Positions 52,947 through 61,559 of a stretch of DNA of 64,000 nucleotides are shown piece by piece (position 1 is the first letter of the stretch; each line of letters starts with the position of its first letter). The notes beneath the pieces are model-generated. The model was not told the origin of the DNA. It saw only the letters and a list, made by a program, of their open reading frames with translations, and ran no database searches. Source of the stretch: Micromonosporaceae bacterium. GTDB lineage: Bacteria > Actinomycetota > Actinomycetes > Mycobacteriales > Micromonosporaceae. The stretch is from positions 1 to 64,000 of the forward strand of contig DPJL01000107.1 of NCBI GenBank assembly GCA_003543035.1. The letters run 5' to 3'. The translations under genes were made by a program, and so were the position numbers.

Positions 52947-54320
52947 TTATTTGCGGGCGGGCCGGGCGGTGCGCCCGCCCATGGTCATGAAGAACTGGGC
53001 CGCGGTCAGCTGGATGCCGTACGACCAGGTGGGATAGGCGTGGGTGACGGCGGCGAGCCGTCCGGTGAACATGCCGGTGGCCATGGCCAGGACTGGTTCA
53101 TGGATCATCTCCCCGGCGCGGGCAGCGACGATGGTGGCGCCGAGAATCCGCCCACCACCGAGGTTGCCCAGGACCGGCCGGCGCCCGGCGATGAGTTTGA
53201 TGAACCCATCGGTTTCGCCTGCGGTCAGTGCCCGGTCCATCTCTTGCATCGGCAGGTACCCGATTCTGCCGCCCCACAACACTGCAGCTGCTTCGGTCAA
53301 ACCGACGTGGGCGACCTCCGGATCGGTGAAGGTGACCCACGGCGTGGCATGCGTGCGGTAGCGCCGCCTGCGCCAGGGCCGAGCGGTCAGGGCGTTGCCG
53401 GCGGCGATGCGCCCCATCTCGAATGCGGCATGGGTGAAGGGCATCCTGCCTGTGACATCACCGGCGGCATAGACACCCGCGGCAGAGGTGGCCAGGTGTT
53501 CGTCGGTGATCACCTGGCCGCGATCGTCTACGCGCACGCCCGCCGCGTCGAGGTCAAGGCCGCCGGTGACCGGCCGCCGCCCGACAGCAACCAGCAGTTT
53601 CCCGACCTTGACGATCGTTCCATCGGCCAGGCTCAGACCGGCACCCGGCGCCAGGGCAGTCACGCTTTCGACCCGGGCATCGGTGCGTACGTCGATGCCC
53701 TCACGCCCGAACACGGCGGTGATCACCTCGGAGGCTTCCGGCTCCTCCTGCGGCAGCAGGCGATCCGCACCTTCAACGATCGTGACCCGGCTGCCCAGGC
53801 GGGCAAACGCCTGGGCCAGCTCGCAGCCGATCGCCCCACCCCCAAGCACCGCAAGGCTTTCCGGCAACTCAGGTTGATCGAAGACTGACTCGTTAGTCAG
53901 ATAGGACACCGAGCCCAGGCCTGGAATCGGCGGCACCATCGGCTGCGCGCCGGTGGCGAGCACCACCCGGCGTGACGCCAGCCTCCGTCCGTCGGCCTCA
54001 ATCCTCCCGTGACCTGTGAACCGCGCCCGGCCCGACATGACGTCGACGCCTTCGCGTTTAAGCGCTGCCGCGTCCTCGGTCGCCGCGATCTGTGCGATCA
54101 CGTCGCGAATCCGCTGTGCCGCAACAGAGTACGGCAGCCCACGGTTGGCCGACTCGATCAGCGTTTTGGACGGCACGCAGCCGTGAAAGGTGCAGTCACC
54201 GCCGGGCTGGCCGTCGGTGATAAGCAGCGTCCGCGCGCCCAGGCGAGTGCCTTGCCGGGCCGCGCCCAGCCCGGCGGCACCGCCGCCGATGACGATCAGG
54301 TCATAGTCCACAGTGGTCAT
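52947..54320 (-). CDS. Flavin-dependent disulfide reductase (mercuric-reductase-like, no CC tail)
   Basis: A 457-residue pyridine nucleotide-disulfide oxidoreductase. DLIVIGGGAAGLGAAR binds FAD, GGDCTFHGCVPSK has the redox pair Cys43/Cys48, LAVLGGGAIGCELAQAF binds NAD(P)H and GVYAAGDVTG completes the FAD site. The C-terminus has GMFTGRLAAVTHAYPTW like mercuric reductases but ends RPARK without the vicinal cysteines MerA needs. It may reduce a low-molecular-weight disulfide or a partner protein. It follows the methyltransferase after 75 nt. ATG 54320 preferred; the frame is open to 54389. Confidence 0.85.
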   Translation of the reverse strand: MTTVDYDLIVIGGGAAGLGAARQGTRLGARTLLITDGQPGGDCTFHGCVPSKTLIESANRGLPYSVAAQRIRDVIAQIAATEDAAALKREGVDVMSGRARFTGHGRIEADGRRLASRRVVLATGAQPMVPPIPGLGSVSYLTNESVFDQPELPESLAVLGGGAIGCELAQAFARLGSRVTIVEGADRLLPQEEPEASEVITAVFGREGIDVRTDARVESVTALAPGAGLSLADGTIVKVGKLLVAVGRRPVTGGLDLDAAGVRVDDRGQVITDEHLATSAAGVYAAGDVTGRMPFTHAAFEMGRIAAGNALTARPWRRRRYRTHATPWVTFTDPEVAHVGLTEAAAVLWGGRIGYLPMQEMDRALTAGETDGFIKLIAGRRPVLGNLGGGRILGATIVAARAGEMIHEPVLAMATGMFTGRLAAVTHAYPTWSYGIQLTAAQFFMTMGGRTARPARK

Positions 54321-54395
54321 CCTCTGCAGCAGCAGGTAGTCAGCGGCGGCAACCCACAGCCGGATCGCGGCCAACCCCAACGACGGCAACCACCG

Positions 54396-55196
54396 TCATT
54401 GGGGTTGCTTCGCCACCAACAGGCCGTAGCCGAGAACTCCAGCTGCGACGGCGGTACGGGCGGCGCTCAGCATTGCCGGGGCCCGGCCAAAGTCCACACC
54501 GAGAGCCTCGGCCCGGCCGCGGGCGGTGATGCGCACCAGCGACAGTCTTGCCTCGATTTGGTCGATCATGCGGGTCATGGCATGGTCGTGGCGTTCGGTG
54601 TGGGTCACCACCAGCCCGGCAGCCGACAGGATGGCCCCGTACTCCGCTAGCGGGCGGGCGTCGGCGATGCAGGCGACCCAGGCGGCCAGACCGGTCAGCT
54701 CGGCCGGCAGGCGAGCAGGTTCGGCGGTGACGTCGGTGATGCCGACTCTGCCGCCTGGACGCAGCACGCGGGCCAGCTCAGCCGCCGCGGCGGGTTTGCC
54801 GGGGAAGGTGCAGAAGGCGCACTCACAGACGATGGCGTCGAAGCTGCTGTCTGGGTACGGCAGTTGTTCGGCGTCGGCGACGGTGAAGGCGGCCCGGCCG
54901 GCCAGACCGGCGGCGTCGGCCGCGCCTTTTGCCAGCGCCACATTGGCGGTGGACAGGTCGACTCCATGGATCCTGGCGCCGTAGCGGTCGGCCAGCATCA
55001 ATGCGGTCGTGCCGCGGCCAGATGCCACGTCGAGCACCGTGTGGTCTCCCGCCAGACTTAGCAGGTCGGCTAGGTGCCGGGTCAGGGCCAGACCGCCCGG
55101 GTGGTAAGACTCGCCGAGCAGCATCGTCACCAGATCGGAGCCGTAGGTTGCCGCGCAGCAGGCCTTAACATGTTGCGCCTGCTCTAATCCGGTCAT
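54396..55196 (-). CDS. Cysteine-rich class I SAM-dependent methyltransferase
   Basis: A 266-residue methyltransferase with SAM motif TVLDVASGRGTTAL (54-67), acidic GVDLS after beta-2 and PDSSFDAIVCECAFC at motif IV-post. Five cysteines (13, 14, 124, 126, 129) sit in two clusters, CC near the N-terminus and CECAFC, which is more suggestive of metal or metalloid substrates (ArsM-like logic) than of a small organic acceptor; this is inference. Its ATG shares one base with the stop of the radical SAM gene (TGATG), so the two are translationally coupled and probably act in sequence. Confidence 0.82.
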   Translation of the reverse strand: MTGLEQAQHVKACCAATYGSDLVTMLLGESYHPGGLALTRHLADLLSLAGDHTVLDVASGRGTTALMLADRYGARIHGVDLSTANVALAKGAADAAGLAGRAAFTVADAEQLPYPDSSFDAIVCECAFCTFPGKPAAAAELARVLRPGGRVGITDVTAEPARLPAELTGLAAWVACIADARPLAEYGAILSAAGLVVTHTERHDHAMTRMIDQIEARLSLVRITARGRAEALGVDFGRAPAMLSAARTAVAAGVLGYGLLVAKQPQ

Positions 55197-56800
55197 CACG
55201 GCACCGCCCTTCGGCCCACATTGGTGCTGTCGGTGGTGCGCTGATGCCCGTCGCCGGCGGCGATCTTCGACCCATACGGGGAGTCGGCCAGGATCGGTTG
55301 CAGCACAGTGGCGTTGGGGACCACGTCGGCGACCTTCACACCGGACATTTTCGCGCGGATCTGTTCGCGGTAGCCAACCGAGTTGTAGGCGCAGAACGGG
55401 ATCAGCCTTCCGTCCGGGGTGATCTCTTCGACCCAGCATTTCATCAGCTGCCGGACGTTGAGGGTGTACGGGTCCTGAAAGTCCTGAATCACGATCATGA
55501 AGGCTTGGTCGGTGAGGTTCGCGATCGCCTCGGGCAGGTTGACCCCACACGCGTCGGCGCAATCCAACGCCGCCGCTGCGGCGGCAAGTTTCTCATTCGT
55601 GGTGTCGGTGCCCATGAACGCCGACGCGGACCACAGCTTCTCCAGTGCCTCACGCACGGCGTAATCGGGCACCACCCGGTTGGACACGTAATCCAAATAG
55701 TCCTCGACATTGAGGAGCCTCGGGATGGGCACCAGGCCGAAGTCCGGTGTGCCGGGGGCGCCTTCGGTGAGCAGGTAGGTGATCGACCGGCAGGTCGGAA
55801 AACAGCACGGCACCGGGAAGAAATCCGAGGCGTTAAACCAGTCCGGCCGTTGCGCGGCGATGCCGTGGATGATGTCGGAGTTGGTCAGCCGGGTCAGCGG
55901 ATCAAACTCGATGTGCCGCCCGGAATGGGTCACCGGCTGGAACGACACCGACCGCACCGCCGGATGCCCGATGCCGAATTCGATGATGTCGCCGAGCTCG
56001 TGGGCGTTGAGATCCTTTTCGATCGCGGCGACGAGGGTGACGGTCAGCCCTGCTGCAGCGCAGTTGTCGAGCGCCTTCTGTTTGATTTGCCGAAGGTCGC
56101 GCCCGCGGATCTCACGGTGGGTGCGCTCGTCGAACCCGTCGAACTGCAGGTAGATGTTGACCCGGCGGCCTGGCTGATTTCGTTGCCCTAGCTGTGCCAC
56201 GAACCGTTGATCGGTGGCCAGCCGGATGCCATTGGTGTTGAGATTGACCGCCCTGATCGGCCGGGCCTGCGCCAGATCAATGAACTCCAGGATGTGCTTG
56301 TGGATGGTGGGTTCCCCACCGGAGAACATGACCACCTCGGCTTCGCCCTCGCTGGCCACGAACACATCCAGCATCGCCGCGCACTGCTCGAGCGTGATGG
56401 AGTACCCGTCGGATTGATGCCCGGAATCGGCAAAGCAAATCGGGCAGTCCAGATTGCAGCCCGTGTTGACCTCGATGATGCCCAAACAGGCATGCTGCTT
56501 GTGTTCCGGGCACAGCCCACAATCGGATGGGCAGCCGTCTTTGACCTCGGTTTGGAAGGTCAGCGGGATCGTGCCCGGCTTGTTGAACCGCGCCGAGTCC
56601 AGGTACATCTGCGCGTCGCCGTACACCAATGCCTCGAATTGGCCGTGCTGCTTGCAGCGCTTGCGCAGATACACTTTGCTGTCGCGGATGTTGACCTGCG
56701 CGTCAACCACCACCTTGCACACGGGGCAGATCGACTTGGTGAACTCGATGAACACCTCATCGCGGTCCTGCTTGACTCTCACCGGCTCCACCGCGGTCAC
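55196..56800 (-). CDS. Tes/MJ0619-type radical SAM enzyme
   Basis: A 534-residue radical SAM protein. An N-terminal zinc-ribbon-like part has C25/C28 (ICPVC), C49 and HG; a second cysteine set is CPSDCGLCPEH (90-100) with C105; the SAM cluster is CNLDCPIC (C115, C119, C122); VMFSGGEPT follows. Another Cys-rich segment (VPCCFPTCRS) lies in the C-terminal half. This architecture matches the archaeal MJ0619 / tetraether-synthase family, which contains several auxiliary clusters and includes lipid-coupling and methylating enzymes. What the bacterial member does is unknown; coupling to a methyltransferase is notable. GTG 56800 follows GGAAGGGAG. Confidence 0.85.
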   Translation of the reverse strand: MTAVEPVRVKQDRDEVFIEFTKSICPVCKVVVDAQVNIRDSKVYLRKRCKQHGQFEALVYGDAQMYLDSARFNKPGTIPLTFQTEVKDGCPSDCGLCPEHKQHACLGIIEVNTGCNLDCPICFADSGHQSDGYSITLEQCAAMLDVFVASEGEAEVVMFSGGEPTIHKHILEFIDLAQARPIRAVNLNTNGIRLATDQRFVAQLGQRNQPGRRVNIYLQFDGFDERTHREIRGRDLRQIKQKALDNCAAAGLTVTLVAAIEKDLNAHELGDIIEFGIGHPAVRSVSFQPVTHSGRHIEFDPLTRLTNSDIIHGIAAQRPDWFNASDFFPVPCCFPTCRSITYLLTEGAPGTPDFGLVPIPRLLNVEDYLDYVSNRVVPDYAVREALEKLWSASAFMGTDTTNEKLAAAAAALDCADACGVNLPEAIANLTDQAFMIVIQDFQDPYTLNVRQLMKCWVEEITPDGRLIPFCAYNSVGYREQIRAKMSGVKVADVVPNATVLQPILADSPYGSKIAAGDGHQRTTDSTNVGRRAVP

Positions 56801-57124
56801 CCGTGTCTCCCTTCCTCGACTGTGCCCGGCCCCCAGCTTCGCGATGGACCGGGAATCGTTCCGTGATCGCGCTTACGTTACGGAGATAATGCTCGTCATC
56901 CGGTCAAAGAGACGTTGTGTAAGCGGGCGCACAGACCGGCACGATCCGCCAGGAGGACGCTGATCGGCGAGGGGGTGAGGCGTCGCCCCGTGCGCCCGCC
57001 CCCTCCCCGCCCCGCCGTTCGGTGACCCCGGCCAGCGCGCTGCGGCCGATGATGCCGATACCTTTTGCGCCCACCGTAAGAGCGGTCACAGTCTGGCCGC
57101 CGCCTGGCCGGTCAGACTGTCCGC
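56801..57124. other. Divergent promoter region between radical SAM and DUF3179 genes
   Basis: About 320 nt, no gene supported. It must hold promoters in both directions; no confident -10/-35 pair or palindromic operator was identified. Confidence 0.45.
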
Positions 57125-58291
57125 ATGAGGGCAGTCACCGCCAGCGTCCTCGCCGCGCTCCTCACGCTCGCCGCATGCACAAGCCCGGGCAGCGACGAAC
57201 CGTCCGCCAGGCCGGCGGCGTTGCCGCAGACCGCCTCCGGACCCAAGGAGGACGTGCCGTCAGCGCTGCGCAATATGCGTGATCCGGCGTTCCCGCCACC
57301 GCTGCTGGACCCCGGCGAGATCCGCTCGGGCGGACCACCACCCGACGGCATCCCCGCCATCGACAACCCGAAATTCCTGCGCGCCGCCGATGTCGGCTTC
57401 ATGACCGACGCCGCAGCCATCCTGGTGCTCACCATCAAAGACGAGACTCGTGGGTACCCGATCCAGATCATGACCTGGCATGAGATCGTCAACGACACCG
57501 TCGGCGGGACGCCGGTCGCCGTGACGTACTGCCCGCTGTGCAACTCCGGGGTGGCGTTCGAGCGGCAAGTCGGCGTTCGCATGCTGTCGTTTGGCACCTC
57601 CGGCCGGCTGTTCGCCGACAACCTGGTGATGTACGACCGGCAAACCGAGTCGCTATGGCCGCAGCTGACCTTCACCGCGGCCATCGGCGTGCTGACCGGT
57701 ACCAAGCTCGTCCCGCACGTGCTGCAAACCGTGTCCTGGAAGGAATTCCGGGCCGCACATCCGCAGGCATGGGTGCTCTCGCAGGAGACCGGGTTCAACC
57801 GCAACTACGGGCGCAACCCGTATGCCGGCTACGACGATCCCGACGGACAGCTGCTGTTCCCGCTACCGGACGCCGACCGGCGCGAGCGACTCAAGGAGCG
57901 GGTGATCGGAGTCGGCGACGGGCCATCGGCGGTCGCGGTGGTGCGCTCAGCCGTGGCGGCCGCTGGTGTGGTGCAGGTCAACGTGGAGGGCCGGGAGCTG
58001 GTCGTGTGGCATCGTCCTGGGCAGGCCTCCGCCTTGGATGACGACTCGGTGGGTACCGGCCCTGACATCGGCACCGTGGGTGTCTTCGAGACCACTTTGG
58101 ACGGTCAGCGGCTGCACTTCACCCCGGTATCCGGCGGGTTCCGCGACACTGCGACCGGCTCCACCTGGGATGTCCTGGGCCGCGCCACCGACGGCCCATT
58201 GGCCGGCAAGAGCCTGACCCCGTACCGGCATCTGGACACGTTCTGGTTCGCCTGGGTCGCGTTCCAACCCCAGACAAAGATCATCCGATGA
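57125..58291 (+). CDS. DUF3179 lipoprotein
   Basis: A 388-residue exported lipoprotein (lipobox LAAC, Cys18) of the DUF3179 family. Hallmarks: GIPAIDNPKF, DETRGYPIQIMTWHEIVND and VAVTYCPLCNSGVAF with the paired Cys136/Cys139, then SWKEFRAAHPQAWVLSQETG and YAGYD. The CPLC pair and adjacent TlpA-like and CcdA-like genes suggest thiol chemistry outside the membrane, possibly on metal; the family has no settled function. First gene of a plus-strand set of three. Confidence 0.85.
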   Translation: MRAVTASVLAALLTLAACTSPGSDEPSARPAALPQTASGPKEDVPSALRNMRDPAFPPPLLDPGEIRSGGPPPDGIPAIDNPKFLRAADVGFMTDAAAILVLTIKDETRGYPIQIMTWHEIVNDTVGGTPVAVTYCPLCNSGVAFERQVGVRMLSFGTSGRLFADNLVMYDRQTESLWPQLTFTAAIGVLTGTKLVPHVLQTVSWKEFRAAHPQAWVLSQETGFNRNYGRNPYAGYDDPDGQLLFPLPDADRRERLKERVIGVGDGPSAVAVVRSAVAAAGVVQVNVEGRELVVWHRPGQASALDDDSVGTGPDIGTVGVFETTLDGQRLHFTPVSGGFRDTATGSTWDVLGRATDGPLAGKSLTPYRHLDTFWFAWVAFQPQTKIIR

Positions 58292-58452
58292 CGCGCTCTG
58301 ATCCAGGCCACGTCACGAAAGGTCACCCGAGAAATTCTTCGCTAACGTGAGCTGGCTCACCGAAACTCACCGCGCTCGTGCCGCACAGTGAGGCAACGGG
58401 CACGACAGACACCACAAGCCGTGCTCCACCCGGCGCACGAGGAGAAGTTTTG

Positions 58453-58989
58453 ATGAGCCGACGGTTCAGCCTATGGCCTGCCTTCCTGGCTGGCCTGCTG
58501 GTGCTGGGCGCGTGTGCCGGTCCAACCGCCCCCACCGACGACATCGGTGACCTTGCCCGCGACCGTGACGCCGCGGCCGCAGCAGGCGAAGTGGACCTTG
58601 ACTTCACCGTCGCCACTCTCGACGGCGGTACCTTCGACGGCAAAAGCCTCGCCGGCAAACCGGCCGTCCTGTGGTTCTGGGCACCCTGGTGCCCCACCTG
58701 CGCGGCTGAAGCACCCCACGTCGCGCAGGCCGCCACAACCTACCAGGGCAAGATCGTCATCGTCGGGGTAGCCGGGCTCGACGAGTTGTCGGCGATGCAC
58801 CGCTTCGTCGAACTGACCAAAGTGGACAACATCCCGCACCTGGCCGACCAGCAGGGTGTCGTCTGGAAACGCTTCGGAGTGACCGCACAAAGCACCTATG
58901 TGCTTTTGGACGCTACCGGCGCCGTCGTGTACCGCGGCTACCTCAGCAACAACGAGCTGGACCGTAGGCTCACCGGGCTAGCGGGCTAG
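58453..58989 (+). CDS. TlpA/ResA-type thiol-disulfide lipoprotein
   Basis: A 178-residue thioredoxin-fold lipoprotein: lipobox LGAC (Cys21), then WFWAPWCPTC with active-site Cys80 and Cys83, and ITYVLLD-like strand QSTYVLLDATG. ATG 58453 follows GAGGAGAAG. It would exchange disulfides at the outer membrane face, receiving electrons from the CcdA-like protein encoded 9 nt downstream. Partners may be the DUF3179 protein or mercury-handling proteins. Confidence 0.88.
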   Translation: MSRRFSLWPAFLAGLLVLGACAGPTAPTDDIGDLARDRDAAAAAGEVDLDFTVATLDGGTFDGKSLAGKPAVLWFWAPWCPTCAAEAPHVAQAATTYQGKIVIVGVAGLDELSAMHRFVELTKVDNIPHLADQQGVVWKRFGVTAQSTYVLLDATGAVVYRGYLSNNELDRRLTGLAG

Positions 58990-58998
58990 CGGGCTGAC

Positions 58999-59859
58999 AT
59001 GGCCGACGCGCCGTTCGGGCTCGCCGTGGCCGCCGGGATGCTCGCCGCGGTCAACCCCTGCGGATTCGCCTTGTTACCCGCGTACCTGTCCCTGCTCGTC
59101 ACCGGCGACGACACACCGGGCCGCGGGAGGGCGGTCGCACGTGCTCTGGGCGCGACCGCAGCGATGACCGCCGGCTTCGCCGCTGTATTCGGCGCCTTCG
59201 GTCTGCTGATCACCCCGATCGCCAGCCAGGTCCAACAACATCTGCCCTGGGTCACCATCGGCATCGGCCTCGCCCTGGTCGCGCTCGGCGGTTGGCTTGT
59301 GGCCGGACGTAACCTGCCCGGAATGCGCCTGCCTAGCCTGGGCGGACCTGCGGTCACCCGGACCGCGGCGTCGATGGCGGGCTTCGGCGCCGCCTACGCA
59401 GTCGCGTCGCTGAGCTGCACCATCGGGCCTTTCCTGGCCATCGTGGTGACCAGTTTCCGCGCTGGTTCCATTGTGGAAGGTGTGGGGCTGTTCATCGCCT
59501 ACGCCGCGGGGATGGGGTTGACTGTGGCCGCCGCCGCGCTCGCGGTGGCGCTGGCCCGCGACACACTGGTCGGCAGGTTACGTCGAGCCGGTCCGCTGTT
59601 TTCTCGGCTCGGCGGAGTGCTGCTACTCGTCGCCGGCGGCTACGTGGCCTACTACGGCTGGTGGGAAACCCGGATCCGCGCTGGCGCTACCGCAGCTGAT
59701 CCGATCATCGACACGGCAGGTTCGCTGCAGCGGTGGCTTGCCAACGGCCTCGACCAGGCTGGCATCGCCGTCGTTGCGGCGGTGTTCGCCGTGCTGCTAG
59801 CCGGAAGTCTTGCCGTCGCGTGGGCCACCCGGCGCCACCGGTCTGCTGTGGACCGTTGA
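58999..59859 (+). CDS. CcdA/DsbD-type transmembrane electron carrier
   Basis: A 286-residue membrane protein. AAVNPCGFALLPAYLSLL is the CcdA signature with one redox cysteine, and SLSCTIGPFLAIVV provides the second in a mirrored position; six or more helices, the last after a loop following YYGWWETRIR. It passes electrons from cytoplasmic thioredoxin to the TlpA-like protein upstream. Convergent with the YdeI-like gene. Confidence 0.88.
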   Translation: MADAPFGLAVAAGMLAAVNPCGFALLPAYLSLLVTGDDTPGRGRAVARALGATAAMTAGFAAVFGAFGLLITPIASQVQQHLPWVTIGIGLALVALGGWLVAGRNLPGMRLPSLGGPAVTRTAASMAGFGAAYAVASLSCTIGPFLAIVVTSFRAGSIVEGVGLFIAYAAGMGLTVAAAALAVALARDTLVGRLRRAGPLFSRLGGVLLLVAGGYVAYYGWWETRIRAGATAADPIIDTAGSLQRWLANGLDQAGIAVVAAVFAVLLAGSLAVAWATRRHRSAVDR

Positions 59860-59875
59860 CCATTCGCGTCAGCAC

Positions 59876-60361
59876 TTACTCTTTGGGTCGCTCCTTGATA
59901 CCGGCGGCGAGGAGGTCGACCACGACGGCGATGCGTTTGGCTCGAAGATCCGGGCGGCGCTTCGTCGCGTCGATCCACCGTAAATAGGCACGCCGGTAGA
60001 ACTGGGCAAGCGAGTCGAAGAACGCTCCTGCTCGCGCGTTGGCGTCCAGGGCGGCGGCAATGTCAGGTGCCAGATCGCCGCGTTGTGGCCCCTCCGGCAC
60101 GACGATGACCTCCACCTGTTCCCCGACGTCAAGGCCGCAGTCTGCCAGCCATGCCGGCCCCAGGGTGAAACCGATCGAGTCACTGTGCCGCTCGATCACA
60201 GCCCGCAGGCCCATGCCGTTGATGGTTCCGGTCACGTGGTGCTGCTGTTTGGGCTGCCACACCGAGTCCGGATCGAACGGGGTGGGAACGAATACACGTC
60301 CCCGCCCACCGTCACGCACCGTCGTGCTGAATCGCTGCGACTGCACGCCTGATCCTCGCAT
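59876..60361 (-). CDS. DUF1905/YdeI-like protein
   Basis: A 161-residue cytoplasmic protein. The first half is a DUF1905-type beta-barrel (RFSTTVRDGGRGRVFVPTPF, VTGTINGMGLRAVIERH) and the second half a YdeI/OmpD-associated helical region (ALDANARAGAFFDSLAQFYRRAYLRWIDATKR). Function in such proteins is loosely linked to stress or bacteriocin protection. It directly follows merB on the same strand with a 20-nt gap and may be co-transcribed with it. Confidence 0.78.
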   Translation of the reverse strand: MRGSGVQSQRFSTTVRDGGRGRVFVPTPFDPDSVWQPKQQHHVTGTINGMGLRAVIERHSDSIGFTLGPAWLADCGLDVGEQVEVIVVPEGPQRGDLAPDIAAALDANARAGAFFDSLAQFYRRAYLRWIDATKRRPDLRAKRIAVVVDLLAAGIKERPKE

Positions 60362-60381
60362 ATCAGAATCTCTATCGACGA

Positions 60382-61041
60382 TCAGTGTGCGTGGCTGAGC
60401 CAGGCGTTGGCGATTTCGCGGGCGACGGTGAAACCCTCCGGCAGGGAAAGGATTTCGATGTCGTGGCGGCCGGTGGCCCACTGTTGGGCTTGGCCGCGCG
60501 TGGGGAACAGGAAGCTGTGATGGCAGAAGCTGGCCCAGATTCCCGTTTTCGTGCTCATATCGGCCTGATCGTTGCCGCGCAGCGGCCAGGTGATGACCGA
60601 CTCGGCAGGACGCAGGTTGGTGACACCGTCCGGGCCGGCCTTCAGGCGCACAATCTCGTGTGTGCCAGGCGCTGTTGATTCCACCATGATGGGCCGGTCC
60701 AACACGATCGGGAAGAACAGTGTGTCCATCGCACACCACGCATAAGCCACCGTGTCACCGATGGTGATCTGGTGCGCGGTCTTGTTCAAGCTGATGCCCA
60801 GTCCGACGATGTCACCGTCGTCGTTGCGTTCGGTCCATGCCTGCAGCAGCTGATGCGCCTGCTCAGAGTCGGCACCCAACTCACGTATCAGTTGGGTGGC
60901 TCGAGTGGGCGTGACCGGCCGGCCTTGGGCCAGCAGGTGCATCATCCGCAGGACCAGGCGGGTGCGGTCAGGGCCGAAGTTCAGTGCTCCACCAAGCTTG
61001 GTCAGCTCGTGGGTGGATTGGGTGAGTCGTGTGGTAGCCAT
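60382..61041 (-). CDS. merB: Organomercurial lyase MerB
   Basis: A 219-residue MerB that cleaves the carbon-mercury bond and releases Hg(II) for MerA. The catalytic triad is visible: Cys103 and Asp106 in AWCAMDTLFFP and Cys173 in SFCHHSFLF. Two Arg/Leu-rich N-terminal helices match the family. It overlaps the upstream MerR-type regulator gene by 40 nt, implying coupled expression. merA lies beyond the regulator on the same strand, so broad-spectrum (organic and inorganic) mercury resistance is expected. Confidence 0.93.
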   Translation of the reverse strand: MATTRLTQSTHELTKLGGALNFGPDRTRLVLRMMHLLAQGRPVTPTRATQLIRELGADSEQAHQLLQAWTERNDDGDIVGLGISLNKTAHQITIGDTVAYAWCAMDTLFFPIVLDRPIMVESTAPGTHEIVRLKAGPDGVTNLRPAESVITWPLRGNDQADMSTKTGIWASFCHHSFLFPTRGQAQQWATGRHDIEILSLPEGFTVAREIANAWLSHAH

Positions 61042-61463
61042 CGATGTACCTCCGTATCTTCGACGGGTGCCTCATCACGACCGTAGGGTCTGCCACCGGG
61101 GGTAGGGTCAAGCACATTGGGGCGTTCGGTGGTGAAGTCGTCGATGCGCTGGCGGACTTGGCGCAGGGCATCGATCCGGGCGGTGATACGGGTGCGGGCG
61201 GCGTTCAGCATGCGGGAAAGGTGCGGGCCGATCGGCTGGCCGGGCTGATCGTTGTGGATGGAAGCCAGCTTGGCGATTTCCGTTTCGGTGAGCCCGAGTG
61301 AGCGAAGCGACTGGATTCCGCGCACGCAGCCCAATGCGGACTCGTCGAACAGCCGGTAGCCGGAACTGCTACGCCCTAAGGTGTAGACCAGGCCCATGCC
61401 TTCGTAGCGGCGCAATGTCTTGATCGCCATGCCGGTTCGCTGCGACAGCTGGCCGATCGTCAT
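61002..61463 (-). CDS. MerR-family regulator next to merB
   Basis: A 153-residue MerR-type regulator: MTIGQLSQRTGMAIKTLRRYEGMGLV helix-turn-helix and wing (GYRLFDESALG), then a coiled-coil dimerization helix. Only one cysteine (in ALGCVRG) is present, so the three-cysteine Hg(II) site of classical MerR is missing and the ligand may differ. ATG 61463 follows GGTGAGGTG; an in-frame ATG at 61544 is also open. It overlaps merB by 40 nt. Confidence 0.82.
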   Translation of the reverse strand: MTIGQLSQRTGMAIKTLRRYEGMGLVYTLGRSSSGYRLFDESALGCVRGIQSLRSLGLTETEIAKLASIHNDQPGQPIGPHLSRMLNAARTRITARIDALRQVRQRIDDFTTERPNVLDPTPGGRPYGRDEAPVEDTEVHRWLPHDSPNPPTS

Positions 61464-61559
61464 CACCTCACCGGCGTGGGAGTGGGTGGCTGGTGGTGGG
61501 GTGGCGCAGTGCCAGATCACGGTCTCTGACTGACGGGTACCCATATCGAATGCTCCCGA

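Noticed and set aside
55196..56800. Calling the radical SAM gene an arsenosugar or arsinothricin enzyme
   Set aside because: The cysteine layout fits the MJ0619/Tes type rather than ArsS or ArsL, and no ars genes are nearby.
61002..61463. Assigning the MerR-family gene as classical Hg(II)-sensing merR
   Set aside because: It has only one of the cysteines needed for the three-coordinate Hg(II) site, so only the family name is used.
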